Shown: in pieces, positions 16,259-25,109 of the stretch
How the letters are laid out: each line of letters opens with the position of its first letter
Numbering within the stretch: position 1 is the stretch's first letter
Assembly (NCBI RefSeq): GCF_003075075.1
Contig: NZ_QCYM01000065.1
Location: 1-47,880 of the forward strand
From: Labrenzia sp. 011
Lineage (GTDB): Bacteria; Pseudomonadota; Alphaproteobacteria; Rhizobiales; Stappiaceae
DNA length: 47,880 nt
Direction: 5' to 3'
Position numbers and translations under genes: made by a program
The notes under the pieces: model-generated
Seen by the model: only the letters and a program-made list of their open reading frames with translations
The model's database searches: none
What the model was told of the DNA's origin: nothing

Positions 16259-17104
16259 TCAGGTTCGTTCCCGGCGCGTCATGAAAGCCAGACGTTCGAA
16301 AAGGTGGACATCCTGCTCGTTCTTCAACAGGGCGCCATGCAGCGGCGGGATCAGTCTGGCACTGTCCTGTTGACGAAGTGTTTCCGGATCGATGTCTTCG
16401 TTCAGCAACAGCTTGATCCAGTCGATGAGTTCGGAAGTGGAGGGCTTCTTCTTGAGGCCGGGCACGTCCCTGACATCATAGAAAAGGCGCAGGGCTTCCG
16501 AAAGCAGGCGCTTCTTGATGTCCGGAAAGTGGACTTCCACAATCTCGGCCATCGTTTCGGCGTCCGGAAACTTGATGAAATGGAAGAAGCACCGCCGCAG
16601 AAAGGCGTCGGGCAGGTCCTTTTCATTGTTGGACGTGATGATGACGACGGGCCGCTGTCTTGCCCGGATGGTGTCTCCCGTCTCGTAGACGTGGAATTCC
16701 ATGCGGTCGAGTTCCAGCAGAAGGTCGTTCGGGAATTCGATATCGGCCTTGTCGATCTCGTCGATCAGCAGAACCGGCCTTTGCGGGGCGTCGAAGGCTT
16801 CCCACAGTTTTCCCTTGCGGATGTAGTTGTTGATGTCCTTCACCCGCTCGTCGCCCAGCTGGCTGTCGCGCAGGCGTGATACGGCATCGTATTCGTAAAG
16901 CCCCTGCTGGGCCTTGGTGGTGGATTTCACGTGCCATTCGATCAGCGGCGCGTCCAGCGCCAGGGCCACCTGCTGCGCGAGTACGGTCTTGCCCGTGCCC
17001 GGTTCTCCCTTGATGAGCAGCGGCCGCTCCAGCGCGACGGCTGCATTGACCGCAATCCGCAGGTCTTCCGTGGCGATATAGTCTTCAGTTCCTTCGAAAC
17101 GCAT
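16259..17104 (-). CDS. MoxR-type AAA+ ATPase
   Basis: 281 residues from ATG 17102-17104 (MRFEGTEDYIATEDL, the usual start of this group). Longer in-frame starts to 17185 add a non-conserved leader. Walker A GEPGTGKT at 33-40, Walker B VLLIDEIDKAD at 111-121, sensor 1 ITSNNEKDLPDAF (about 145-160) and an arginine finger region LRRCFFHF follow in order. MoxR ATPases act as chaperones that remodel or load cofactors with VWA-domain partners. The CoxE-type partner lies four genes downstream on the same strand. Probably the first gene of the 17104-11149 cluster. Divergent from the flgE operon. Confidence 0.9.
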   Translation of the reverse strand: MRFEGTEDYIATEDLRIAVNAAVALERPLLIKGEPGTGKTVLAQQVALALDAPLIEWHVKSTTKAQQGLYEYDAVSRLRDSQLGDERVKDINNYIRKGKLWEAFDAPQRPVLLIDEIDKADIEFPNDLLLELDRMEFHVYETGDTIRARQRPVVIITSNNEKDLPDAFLRRCFFHFIKFPDAETMAEIVEVHFPDIKKRLLSEALRLFYDVRDVPGLKKKPSTSELIDWIKLLLNEDIDPETLRQQDSARLIPPLHGALLKNEQDVHLFERLAFMTRRERT

Positions 17105-17276
17105 GGGGCCGTCCATCCTGAATTGATTGCGCGAAAGGTGGCAGGCCCGGTCCAAGGACGCAAGTCCGTAAAGAGGAGGAGGCACAGCGCAGGGACAGAC
17201 TTGCCCATTGCAGGCGGAAGTTTTTGCCCCTCATGCCGCCGGCTGCCGGGTTCTCCTGACGGTTTCAGGAAGAAGG

Positions 17277-17296
17277 ATTCAATTAACTGATTGAAT
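17277..17296. repeat. Palindrome upstream of flgE sigma-54 promoter
   Basis: ATTCAAT (17277-17283) and ATTGAAT (17290-17296) form a perfect 7-bp inverted repeat with a 6-bp A+T-rich spacer, about 30 bp upstream of the -24 element. It could bind an activator or a bending protein. No consensus is claimed. Confidence 0.35.
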
Positions 17297-17324
17297 TTGC
17301 TTATGAAAAAATATCCGCTCCGAC

Positions 17325-17341
17325 TTGGCACGTCCCTTGCG
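17325..17341 (+). promoter_or_regulatory. Sigma-54 promoter of flgE
   Basis: TTGGCACGTCCCTTGC matches the RpoN consensus TGGCAC-N5-TTGC exactly, with GG (17327-17328) and GC (17339-17340) 10 bp apart. Transcription would start near 17352, leaving a leader of about 55 nt before the flgE ATG. Confidence 0.9.
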
Positions 17342-17405
17342 GAGAAAGGCCGACTATGGGCGCAAGCCCGCGACAATCGTGCCCAATCTATCAAGAGGAC
17401 GAAAC

Positions 17406-18788
17406 ATGGGTATTTATGGGGCTATCAATACGGCGGTTTCCGGGTTGAGTGCGCAGGCCACGGCGCTGGAGAATATTTCCGGTAACGTCGCCAACTCGCA
17501 GACGACTGGCTACAAACGGCTCGATACGACTTTCTCCGATCTGGTATCCGGCGGCGGTTATACCCAGGCCGCGCAGGTGTCCGGCACCACCACGTCCACA
17601 TCGCGCGCCACGAACTCGATCCAGGGCGACATCACGGATGTCGATGTGGATACCTATATGGCGATCAACGGCGAAGGCTATTTCGTCGTGACGCGGGCTT
17701 CGGACGTGGTCGACGGATCGACCTCCTTCGCCGAAGAGACCTTCTATACGCGCGCCGGCGATTTCGAGCGCGACCAGGAAGGCTACCTCATCAACGGGGC
17801 CGGATATTATCTTCAGGGGTTTCCTCTCGACCCTGATACGGGCAATGCCATCGGCGATGCACCCGAGGTGATCCGGGTGGAGAACCAGCCCCTGGCCGCT
17901 TCGGCCACGACAACGGTCGACTATCAGGCCAACCTGCCGCGCATCCCGCAGCCGGACGACTACGACGGCACGGACGCTTCGGCGCTGCTGAGCGGTACGG
18001 TCGGTACGGGCAATGTCGACGCCGCCCAGAATGATGACTTCCTCGACAGCTCCATCTCCGGCGGGTCGATTACCATTTACAACCAGAATGGTACGGCGAT
18101 GAATATCGATGTCCGCTACGCCAAGACCGTGAACGAGGATGCGGGTGTTCCGGTGGAGGATACCTGGAACATGTATATCGCGACCGGCGAAGAGACCGGG
18201 GACACCTGGTACAATGTCGGCGAAGTCACTTTCGACAGCACCGGCGAGCTGAGCAGCATGGACGGAACGCTGGGAATCGGTACAGCCGATTTCGCCAACG
18301 AGAATTTCACCATCACCAGTCTGACCATCGGTGGAACAACGGTCTCCGATGTCGAGATATCCTTCGGCGGCGGCGCGCTGACCCAGTATTCGGATGCGGA
18401 TGGCACCGCAAGTTCCGTCAGTCTTGACCAGGACGGTTTTCCTGCCGGCGAACTGGTCGGCGTGGCGGTCGATGAATCGGGCAGGGTGATCGCGAGCTAT
18501 TCCAACAATCAGCAGCGTCCGGTCTTCGAAATTCCCCTGGCGACCTTCGAGGCCGATCAGAACCTGCAGCGCGTGGACGGGGCTGCCTTCGCGGCAACGT
18601 CTTCTTCCGGCGATCCGGATCTGACCGGCGGCGGACAGATCCGCTCGAACAAGCTGGAGCTTTCCAACGCGGATATCGCGGACGAATTTTCCAAGCTGAT
18701 CATCACGCAGCAGGCCTATTCGGCCAACTCGAAGATCGTCACCTCCGCTGACGAGATGCTCGACAGCGCGTTGAACATGGTCAGGTAA
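17406..18788 (+). CDS. flgE: Flagellar hook protein FlgE
   Basis: 460 residues from ATG 17406 (MGIYGAINTAVSGLSAQATALENISGNVANSQTTG), with AGAGGA 6 nt upstream. The frame extends further upstream but those codons overlap the sigma-54 promoter. N-terminal rod/hook motif ENISGNVANSQTTGYK (about 22-37), a variable beta-rich centre, and the C-terminal hook motif SNVDIADEF-like SNADIADEFSKLIITQQAYSANSKIV followed by DEMLDSALNMVR. FlgE polymerises into the extracellular hook after export by the flagellar type III system. First gene of the flgE-flgK-flgL unit; sigma-54 controlled on sequence evidence. Confidence 0.95.
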   Translation: MGIYGAINTAVSGLSAQATALENISGNVANSQTTGYKRLDTTFSDLVSGGGYTQAAQVSGTTTSTSRATNSIQGDITDVDVDTYMAINGEGYFVVTRASDVVDGSTSFAEETFYTRAGDFERDQEGYLINGAGYYLQGFPLDPDTGNAIGDAPEVIRVENQPLAASATTTVDYQANLPRIPQPDDYDGTDASALLSGTVGTGNVDAAQNDDFLDSSISGGSITIYNQNGTAMNIDVRYAKTVNEDAGVPVEDTWNMYIATGEETGDTWYNVGEVTFDSTGELSSMDGTLGIGTADFANENFTITSLTIGGTTVSDVEISFGGGALTQYSDADGTASSVSLDQDGFPAGELVGVAVDESGRVIASYSNNQQRPVFEIPLATFEADQNLQRVDGAAFAATSSSGDPDLTGGGQIRSNKLELSNADIADEFSKLIITQQAYSANSKIVTSADEMLDSALNMVR

Positions 18789-18799
18789 CTCTGACGTCT

Positions 18800-18821
18800 C
18801 CGGCGGGTTTCGACCCGCCGG
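18800..18821 (+). terminator. UUCG hairpin between flgE and flgK
   Basis: A perfect 9-bp stem CCGGCGGGT / ACCCGCCGG is capped by a TTCG tetraloop. Only a weak T-rich tail (TCCTTTCG) follows, so it may attenuate or stabilise the flgE mRNA end rather than fully terminate. Confidence 0.7.
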
Positions 18822-18863
18822 TCCTTTCGCCCAAGCCGCAGCGTAACCCTGGGAGAAACCGCC

Positions 18864-20717
18864 ATGGGACTGACAAGTGCCCTGAATACCGCGGTCTTCG
18901 GAATCAAGTACAATCAGCGCCAGTTGGACGTTACGGCGGCCAATATCGCGAATGCTGACACGGCCGGCTATTCAAAAAAGACGGTTTCGGCGAATGTCTA
19001 TTTCGATACGCTGGGCAATGTTACCGGCGTAACGGCGACAGAAGTGCGGCGGATCGTTGATGACCAGATCCAGACCGACTATTTCGCCTCGCTTGCCGAT
19101 ACCAACTATGCAAAGCAGATTGCCGACTACACGGACCGGCTCGACGATATTTTCGGAACGCGGGACGACAGCAGCAGCGTGTCGACACTGGCCGGGGAAT
19201 TGTCCTCTTCCCTTTCGCTGCTGGTGAACGACCCGGGGAATTTTGCCGCCCAGAGCGATGTTGTCGCGCTTGCCGATGCCTTTGCGCGAGAGCTCAATTC
19301 GGCCTACAGCCAGATTACGGATCTGCGCCAGGAGGCGGACAACAGCCTTGCACGCCAGACGGAAACCGTGAACGGCCTGCTTGCCAGTATCGAGGATATC
19401 GACGCGGCGATCCGGGATGCGACCCAGGCCGAAATTTCGAGCGCGGAAATGGAAGACGAGCGCGACCGGCTGGTCGAGCAGCTCTCCGGTTACCTGGACG
19501 TGAGCGTTACCAAGGATACCAACAACACGCTGTTCATCCAGACCGCCAACGGGGAACAGCTGTATGCGGACAACCGGGCGTCCACACTGAGCTTCGACGC
19601 TTCGCATTCGCTGCAGCCGGGGGATCCTGGCAATACGGTGCTGGTGACGACGCCCGGTGGAACCACCTACGATCTGATTTCCGCATCCCGGTCCGGCTCG
19701 CTTCTGGCAACGGCGGAATTGCGGGACGACATCCTGCTCGAGGCGCAAAAGCAACTCGATACGATTGCGGCGGAAACCTCGCTGGCATTTTCGAATGTCA
19801 CCGAAGCCGGCACGGCGGTCACCGTCGGTCTGGACGAAGGGTTCGACCTGGATGTGTCCGCGCTGCAGCCCGGAAATACGATAACTCTGGAATATACCGA
19901 CACATCGGGTGAGGCGCAGACCGTGACCCTGGTTGCCGTCGAGGATCCCGCGCTTCTGCCGCTGGACAATTCAGCCTCCGCGAATCCGAACGACACGGTC
20001 TACGGTTTCGACATCTCCAGCGGCACGCCGGCGACCTACATCACCAATATCGCCGCTGCGCTTGCAGGGACGGGGCTTCTCGTTAGCAACAACGGTTCCG
20101 ACGAACTGCAGGTGCTGGGTGACAACACCGCGCCGACCAGCGTTGAAGGCCTGTCCGCGGAAGTGACCGTCACGGGCAGTTCGGACCAGGGTCTGGGGCT
20201 GGCGATCTTCGTCGATCAGCGCGACGGCCCCGAGCTTTTCACCGATGCTCTGGAAGATGGCGGCCAGCGGGTCGGATTTGCCAGCGGGATCAGTGTCAAT
20301 CCGGAGCTGCTGGCCGACAGTGCGCTCCTGGTGAACTATCAAACAACACCGGAACCGAACAGCACCAACGATCCGGCTCGGGCGCAGTATCTGTCCGAGG
20401 CGCTCAAGAGCGGGGCGACCTATTTCGATCCGTCTTCGGGCATCGGCAGCACATCGACGCCGTTTCAGGGCACGATCCTGGACTTCGTGAACCACACGGT
20501 GGCATTCCAGGGCAATCAGGCGGAAGATGCGGCCACATTCGCGAACTCGAAGGAAACGCTTACCGTGAACCTGGCCGTGCGGTACGAGGAAAGCTATGCG
20601 GTGGACCTCGATGCGGAACTCGCCTTCATGGTGCAGCTCGAAAACGCCTATGCGGCCAATGCGCGTGTCATGCAGACCATCAAGGATCTCTTCGACGAGC
20701 TCCTGACAATCGTTTAG
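18864..20717 (+). CDS. flgK: Hook-filament junction protein FlgK (HAP1)
   Basis: 617 residues. The N-terminus MGLTSALNTAVFGIKYNQRQLDVTAANIANADTAGYSKKTV carries the flagellar rod/hook motif (NIANADTAGYSKK). The C-terminus is the coiled segment ENAYAANARVMQTIKDLFDELLTIV, the HAP1 signature. Length fits the family (about 480-650). FlgK is exported and forms the first junction layer between hook and filament, with FlgL above it. GGGAGA lies about 10 nt before the ATG. It follows flgE after a 75-bp gap containing a hairpin, and flgL begins 15 bp after it. Confidence 0.95.
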   Translation: MGLTSALNTAVFGIKYNQRQLDVTAANIANADTAGYSKKTVSANVYFDTLGNVTGVTATEVRRIVDDQIQTDYFASLADTNYAKQIADYTDRLDDIFGTRDDSSSVSTLAGELSSSLSLLVNDPGNFAAQSDVVALADAFARELNSAYSQITDLRQEADNSLARQTETVNGLLASIEDIDAAIRDATQAEISSAEMEDERDRLVEQLSGYLDVSVTKDTNNTLFIQTANGEQLYADNRASTLSFDASHSLQPGDPGNTVLVTTPGGTTYDLISASRSGSLLATAELRDDILLEAQKQLDTIAAETSLAFSNVTEAGTAVTVGLDEGFDLDVSALQPGNTITLEYTDTSGEAQTVTLVAVEDPALLPLDNSASANPNDTVYGFDISSGTPATYITNIAAALAGTGLLVSNNGSDELQVLGDNTAPTSVEGLSAEVTVTGSSDQGLGLAIFVDQRDGPELFTDALEDGGQRVGFASGISVNPELLADSALLVNYQTTPEPNSTNDPARAQYLSEALKSGATYFDPSSGIGSTSTPFQGTILDFVNHTVAFQGNQAEDAATFANSKETLTVNLAVRYEESYAVDLDAELAFMVQLENAYAANARVMQTIKDLFDELLTIV

Positions 20718-20732
20718 TGCGGGAAGTGACCT

Positions 20733-22268
20733 ATGACCATCGGTAACATCACGACCTCCAGAAACTATCTGACCCGGCAGCTCACGGAGATGAACGACCT
20801 GCTGGCGGAGAAGACGACGCAACTTGCGACAGGCAAGGTCGGGACCACGTACGGAGATGTCGGAGACCGGCGGCTTCTGGACATTCAGCTGACGCAGAAG
20901 GTCAGCATGATCGAAACCTATCAGGAGACGATCACCGTCGCCAATCTGCATCTCGAGACCATGACCATGTCACTGGAGCGACTGGAAGATATTCGCCGGG
21001 ACGCGAAAACGGCTCTCGATACCAATGATTTCGTCATCCAGAACGACGGCCAGACGCAGACCCAGGCCCGGGCAGAGCTGCTGCTCAATGAAACGCTGAA
21101 TATCCTCAACACGGAAATCGCAGGATATTACGTTTTCGGCGGTACCGATGCCGTCGATAGCCCGGTGGCCTCCATGGACGCCATTCTCGACGGTGCGGAC
21201 GGTCTTGACGGGCTGAGAACCTACATGAGCCAGTTTGCCGAGGCCAATCTGGGTGCGAGCAATACCGGGCGCACGACAATCTCGGCTCTGACGACCAACT
21301 ACGCGGGCGCCATTCCAACGGATTCCACATTCACGCTGGCGGAAGACGGGGCCCATGATTTCGGGTTCGATATCTCCGCCGTCACGTCGACACTCAGCAA
21401 CGTGACGGTCACCGGCCCGGCGGCCGCGGATCCGGACAGCGTGGATTTCGCGTTTACCGGCCAGCCGGATCTGGGAGAAACCATCTCCATCGAACTGAGC
21501 ATGCCCCCCGATCACACGGATACGATCTCGATCGAGCTGACGGCCGCTCTCACGAACGAAGGGGAGGGGTCGTTCGTTGTCGGTGCAGATCTCGAGGAGA
21601 CGGCGCAGAATCTTCGCGATGCGATCGCCGCCGAAATCGAGAACCAGGCGATGACGACCTTGCGCGCGGTTTCCGATGCCTGGGCCTCGGACGAGTTCTT
21701 CAGCACCTTCGCGGGCGAGGAACCGCAACGGGTGGACGGTCCTCCCTATGACAGCGCCACCGCCATGACCGCGGGAGGGTCGACCACGGTCGCATGGTAC
21801 ACGGGAACCAACACTGCCACCTCGGACCCGCGGACGGACAAGAATGCGGTGATCGACACCAATCTGACAGTGAACTACGGCGTCCGGGCCAATGAGGATC
21901 CGCTCAAGGAGCTGGTGCAGTCCCTGGCGGCCTTCGTGGCGGCGGACTTCTCCGACGCCACGGCGACGGACGAGGAATATTACAACGCCCTGTCGACGGA
22001 CATGCGCACGCTCCTGCAGCCCGAGGGGGTGGACCAGTCCGGCATCGTCGACATATCGACCGACATTGCGATTACCCACCGCACGATGTCATTGACGGAC
22101 GACAGGCACGATCAGACCAGGAACAGCTATGAGGGCACCATCTCCGAAATCGAAGGCGTGGACACGGAACTGGTCGCCGCGCAGATCCTGACGCTGCAGA
22201 ACAATATCGAGGTGTCCTACCGGGCTTCCGCGATCATCTACAACCTGTCTCTCTCCGATTATCTTTGA
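20733..22268 (+). CDS. flgL: Hook-filament junction protein FlgL (HAP3)
   Basis: 511 residues, much longer than the roughly 300 of enteric FlgL. The flagellin-like N-terminal coiled region (TSRNYLTRQLTEMNDLLAEK ... MSLERLEDIRRDAKTAL) is followed by NTEIAGYYVFGGTDA (about 128-142). A long insertion-like beta domain (about 145-400) comes before the C-terminal coiled end (ILTLQNNIEVSYRASAIIYNLSLSDYL), which closes the D0/D1 bundle. FlgL joins FlgK to the first flagellin. It is the last gene of the hook unit, followed by two strong hairpins. Confidence 0.92.
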   Translation: MTIGNITTSRNYLTRQLTEMNDLLAEKTTQLATGKVGTTYGDVGDRRLLDIQLTQKVSMIETYQETITVANLHLETMTMSLERLEDIRRDAKTALDTNDFVIQNDGQTQTQARAELLLNETLNILNTEIAGYYVFGGTDAVDSPVASMDAILDGADGLDGLRTYMSQFAEANLGASNTGRTTISALTTNYAGAIPTDSTFTLAEDGAHDFGFDISAVTSTLSNVTVTGPAAADPDSVDFAFTGQPDLGETISIELSMPPDHTDTISIELTAALTNEGEGSFVVGADLEETAQNLRDAIAAEIENQAMTTLRAVSDAWASDEFFSTFAGEEPQRVDGPPYDSATAMTAGGSTTVAWYTGTNTATSDPRTDKNAVIDTNLTVNYGVRANEDPLKELVQSLAAFVAADFSDATATDEEYYNALSTDMRTLLQPEGVDQSGIVDISTDIAITHRTMSLTDDRHDQTRNSYEGTISEIEGVDTELVAAQILTLQNNIEVSYRASAIIYNLSLSDYL

Positions 22269-22275
22269 TCCCGGC

Positions 22276-22306
22276 GTTCGGGCGTGCTTGAAAAGCACGC
22301 CCGAAC
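22276..22306 (+). terminator. Terminator hairpin after flgL
   Basis: A 14-bp perfect stem, GTTCGGGCGTGCTT / AAGCACGCCCGAAC with loop GAA, begins 8 nt after the flgL stop codon. A T tract (CTTTTTCTCTTT) follows 8 nt after the stem. Confidence 0.8.
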
Positions 22307-22410
22307 AGATCGGCTTTTTCTCTTTATGATGCGCGGGAGAAGATCAGGGCCTCAGGGGCCAAGGGAGATCTTCGCGCTCAAACGGGCAATCAGGCAAATT
22401 CCGGTCACAC

Positions 22411-22441
22411 AAAAGCCGGTGCGAAAATCGCACCGGCTTTT
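22411..22441. terminator. Bidirectional terminator between flgL and flaF
   Basis: A 14-bp perfect stem, AAAAGCCGGTGCGA / TCGCACCGGCTTTT with loop AAA. The A/T ends give a U run in either direction, so it can stop flgL readthrough and the convergent flaF transcript. Confidence 0.85.
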
Positions 22442-22529
22442 GCATTTCCATATGAAGAGCGAAGGGGCCGCCTGTCGCGCTGCGCGGTATCCTGCGATCA
22501 GATGAGCGCAGGGGAGACGCTCTTTCCTG

Positions 22530-22934
22530 TCAAACGTTCCCGGTTTCCTGAGCGGCGGCAGCTTCCGGCTGCGACCGGAGCCCTTCGGCGATGGCCCTGT
22601 TGATCCCGATGATGGACGTGAGCTTGTTGGCGTCGTCGTCCGTCATGATCGCAATCGTCTGTTTGAAAATGAACACACCCAGGGTGGCGATGTTGTTCTT
22701 GATATCCTGCGGCAGCTGGCTTTCTTCGCTGGTGGCGGATGTCACCAGGATCGTCCAGAGCTTACGGTTGTAGACGAGCGCGTCGTCCTTTTCGGCGAGT
22801 GAAGAGTCTTCCCATTCATCCTTGATCAACTGGAGCCGTGCCGCGGCTTTCATCAGCAGATTCGCTTCCAGCTCCCTGGGCGATATCGCCACCTGGCTCG
22901 TTTTCTGGTAAGCCTGCGCTGCCTGCTTGTACAT
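22530..22934 (-). CDS. flaF: Flagellar biosynthesis regulator FlaF
   Basis: 134 residues, all helical, the usual FlaF size. Recognised by YKQAAQAYQKTSQVAISPRELEANLLMKAAARL at the start and the middle block VYNRKLWTILVTSATSEESQLPQDIKNNI. FlaF is a cytoplasmic alphaproteobacterial protein needed for flagellin production and secretion, acting opposite to FlbT. The gene start lies inside the end of flbT (119-nt overlap in another frame), so translation is probably coupled. It is the last gene of the flagellin-flbT-flaF block and ends before a bidirectional terminator. Confidence 0.93.
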   Translation of the reverse strand: MYKQAAQAYQKTSQVAISPRELEANLLMKAAARLQLIKDEWEDSSLAEKDDALVYNRKLWTILVTSATSEESQLPQDIKNNIATLGVFIFKQTIAIMTDDDANKLTSIIGINRAIAEGLRSQPEAAAAQETGNV

Positions 22935-23310
22935 GACCGATCAGCGTCCCTTCATACTCAATGAGCTTGCGTGCTTCTTTCAGTGCTTTATAAAACGCGC
23001 CGGTAATGATGTAATTACTGATCCTCGTAATATAGGGGATCGTACTCGGCGCGGCTTCCACTATATCGTTGACGAGTGTGAAGTAGTTCTCCTGAATTCT
23101 CTGCACATCTGTCGACAGATACATCAGCTGAACGGCCAGATAGACGCGTTTCGCCGGTGTATCCGCGGTGGCAGGTGTGAGAATATCCTTTTCCCGCAGA
23201 ATGGGCGCCTGGCCTTCGATAAAAAGGCGGGTTCGCTGATTATCGTTGGTGATGACACTGTCACCAATAATAATCCGCTCGCCCGGTTTCAGCTCAACCT
23301 TGAGCGCCAT
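22816..23310 (-). CDS. flbT: Flagellar biosynthesis repressor FlbT
   Basis: 164 residues. The family core runs from MALKVELKPGERIIIGDSVITN to about residue 125 (YKALKEARKLIEYE). GGAGG sits 8 nt before the ATG. In Caulobacter, FlbT binds the 5' leader of flagellin mRNA and promotes its decay until the hook is finished. Here the last 40 residues are a low-complexity Gly/Glu/Ser tail that overlaps flaF by 119 nt in another reading frame. That tail is longer than in typical FlbT, so either the normal stop was lost by an indel or the overlap is genuine. It lies directly downstream of the first-listed flagellin. Confidence 0.92.
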   Translation of the reverse strand: MALKVELKPGERIIIGDSVITNDNQRTRLFIEGQAPILREKDILTPATADTPAKRVYLAVQLMYLSTDVQRIQENYFTLVNDIVEAAPSTIPYITRISNYIITGAFYKALKEARKLIEYEGTLIGHVQAGSAGLPENEPGGDIAQGAGSESADESRGTAPVDQG

Positions 23311-23400
23311 TCCGTGACCTCCACATGCGAGTATCGACCGAATCGTTGACCAATTAGTTAACGTCCGTTGCCGGTACCTTACCGATTTTCACTGTAGTTG

Positions 23401-24894
23401 TTAACCGAACAGGCTCAGAACGCTCTGATCTGCCTGGTTCGCCAGCGACAGCGCCGTCGACGAAAGCTGCTGACGGGTCTGCAGCGCCAGCATGTTTGCG
23501 CCTTCTTCGTTCATGTCCGCGATGGTCAGTTTGCCTGCGCCGACTTCGAGCGTGTTGATCATGTTCTCGGTGAAATCGGTGCGCACCTCGACAGTGGAGA
23601 GGGCCGTGCCCATCGCCCTGGCCGCGGATCTGAGTTCGTCAAGAGCGGCATTGATCGCCTGAAGGGCCCGGTCGATATCCGTGTCTGTCTTGAATTCCGA
23701 CGCGGCCGCCGTAAGGCCGACCGTTCCACTTGCTGTTGCGAGAGTCGGCCTGTTGAAATCCGCATTGCTGCTGCTGATATCGAAGGATACTTCTCCGATC
23801 AGGCTGATGCTTCCGCCGGAGAATGATGCGTCCAGGCCCTTGACGTTGTTCAGGAAACTCACAAAGTCACTGACCGTGGTCTCGTCGTCGATCTCGATCG
23901 ATGCAGGTTCGAAGCCGTTGCCGTCGGTGACTGTGATTGTGTCGCCTGCCTGGAACCCGCCGGAGGAAATCAGCGTTGCCCCCTCGGTGAGGGCGGTAAC
24001 GGTCAGGCTTGTCGTCGTGCCGCCGGTAGCGCCACCGTCAGTTGCCGTGCCGCCGCCGGTGGCATCCTTCGAAATCGCCAGCGGATTGTCGAGTCCGGAC
24101 GTGATTGTGATCTGGTCGGACGTCTCGTCGAAGCTGGCGTGGATGCCGTTGAGGCCGTCCAAGGCGTCGATGTAGTCCTGTACGGTCACGATGTCCGTGC
24201 CGACCGTGAAGGAGGTGGTTCCGGAACTGTCGGTCACCGTGACAATGTCGCCGTCGGCCCAGTCTCCCAGGTCGTTCAGGTTCGACGATGCCTGCAGCCC
24301 GGTCAGGTCCAGGGTGGTCGATCCGCCGAAGAGATTGAAGGAAGACGTTCCGGTGCCGCCCGGGTCGAGATCGTCCAGATTGAGGCCGTCATCCAGGGTC
24401 GTATCGGTGAAGTCGACCGGATTGATCGTGAGGTTCGAGGTCGAATCCTCGTTGAAGATCACTTCCAGCTCATTGCCGGCACCCGAAAGAAGGTTCTTGC
24501 CCTTGTATCCGGAATCTCGGGCCATATCCTCGATCTGCTGGAGAAGATCGTTGTACTGGCTGGTGTATTGCTTGCGTTCATACTCGCTGGAGGTCTGGAG
24601 CGCCTGGTTCGCGATGGCTTTGGCCGATTCGACGAGTTTCGTGATCGACGTGATGCCCTCATCGGCCGCCCGGATCGTCTGAACTCCCTGACCCATGTTG
24701 TCGAGCAGGTTGGCCAGGTCGCTCGCCCGGTCGTTCAGGGACTGGGCCGTGAAGAACGAGTTCGGGTTGTCCAGCGCCGAGTTAACTTTCAATCCGGTCG
24801 CAAGTCGTCCTTGCGTGATCGATTGAAGGCTTGCTGTTTGCTTGAGCGACAGGAGATTGTCCCGGACCGCACTGGAAAGAACAATATCAGGCAT
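23401..24894 (-). CDS. Flagellin (copy 1, most divergent)
   Basis: 497 residues. N-terminal D0/D1 helices (MPDIVLSSAVRDNLLSLKQTA ... SALDNPNSFFTAQSLNDRASDLANLLDNMGQGVQTI) and a C-terminal helix (NMINTLEVGAGKLTIADMNEEGANMLALQTRQQLSSTALSLANQADQSVLSLFG) match flagellin. The centre (about 170-400) is Thr/Gly/Ser-rich with repeated TDGNGFEPASIEIDD-type beta units, as in flagellins carrying the DUF1522 insert. Exported filament subunit. Its middle differs strongly from the two other copies. It lies 90 bp upstream of flbT on the same strand. No sigma-54 or CtrA box was found ahead of it. Confidence 0.93.
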   Translation of the reverse strand: MPDIVLSSAVRDNLLSLKQTASLQSITQGRLATGLKVNSALDNPNSFFTAQSLNDRASDLANLLDNMGQGVQTIRAADEGITSITKLVESAKAIANQALQTSSEYERKQYTSQYNDLLQQIEDMARDSGYKGKNLLSGAGNELEVIFNEDSTSNLTINPVDFTDTTLDDGLNLDDLDPGGTGTSSFNLFGGSTTLDLTGLQASSNLNDLGDWADGDIVTVTDSSGTTSFTVGTDIVTVQDYIDALDGLNGIHASFDETSDQITITSGLDNPLAISKDATGGGTATDGGATGGTTTSLTVTALTEGATLISSGGFQAGDTITVTDGNGFEPASIEIDDETTVSDFVSFLNNVKGLDASFSGGSISLIGEVSFDISSSNADFNRPTLATASGTVGLTAAASEFKTDTDIDRALQAINAALDELRSAARAMGTALSTVEVRTDFTENMINTLEVGAGKLTIADMNEEGANMLALQTRQQLSSTALSLANQADQSVLSLFG

Positions 24895-25109
24895 CAGATT
24901 TCACCACGTTTCCTATTCAGCACTCGCCAAGGTGGCCTTCCAATGGAGCAAGAAGAGCCCGCGCCACTGACGTAAAACTAAATGGAAAGTTAATCGGTGA
25001 TGCACTAATTAACCTGTTGTAAATGAAAGTTACCAAAAGGTTTCTTTTAAGCGATTGAAATTCAACCGAAAAATTCTACTGCATCCTGTTGGATGGATGC
25101 ACCGGAAAA

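Noticed and set aside
24895..25080. Sigma-54 promoter before flagellin copy 1
   Set aside because: TGGCGC and TTGC are present on the minus strand but the GG-GC spacing is 14 bp instead of 10.
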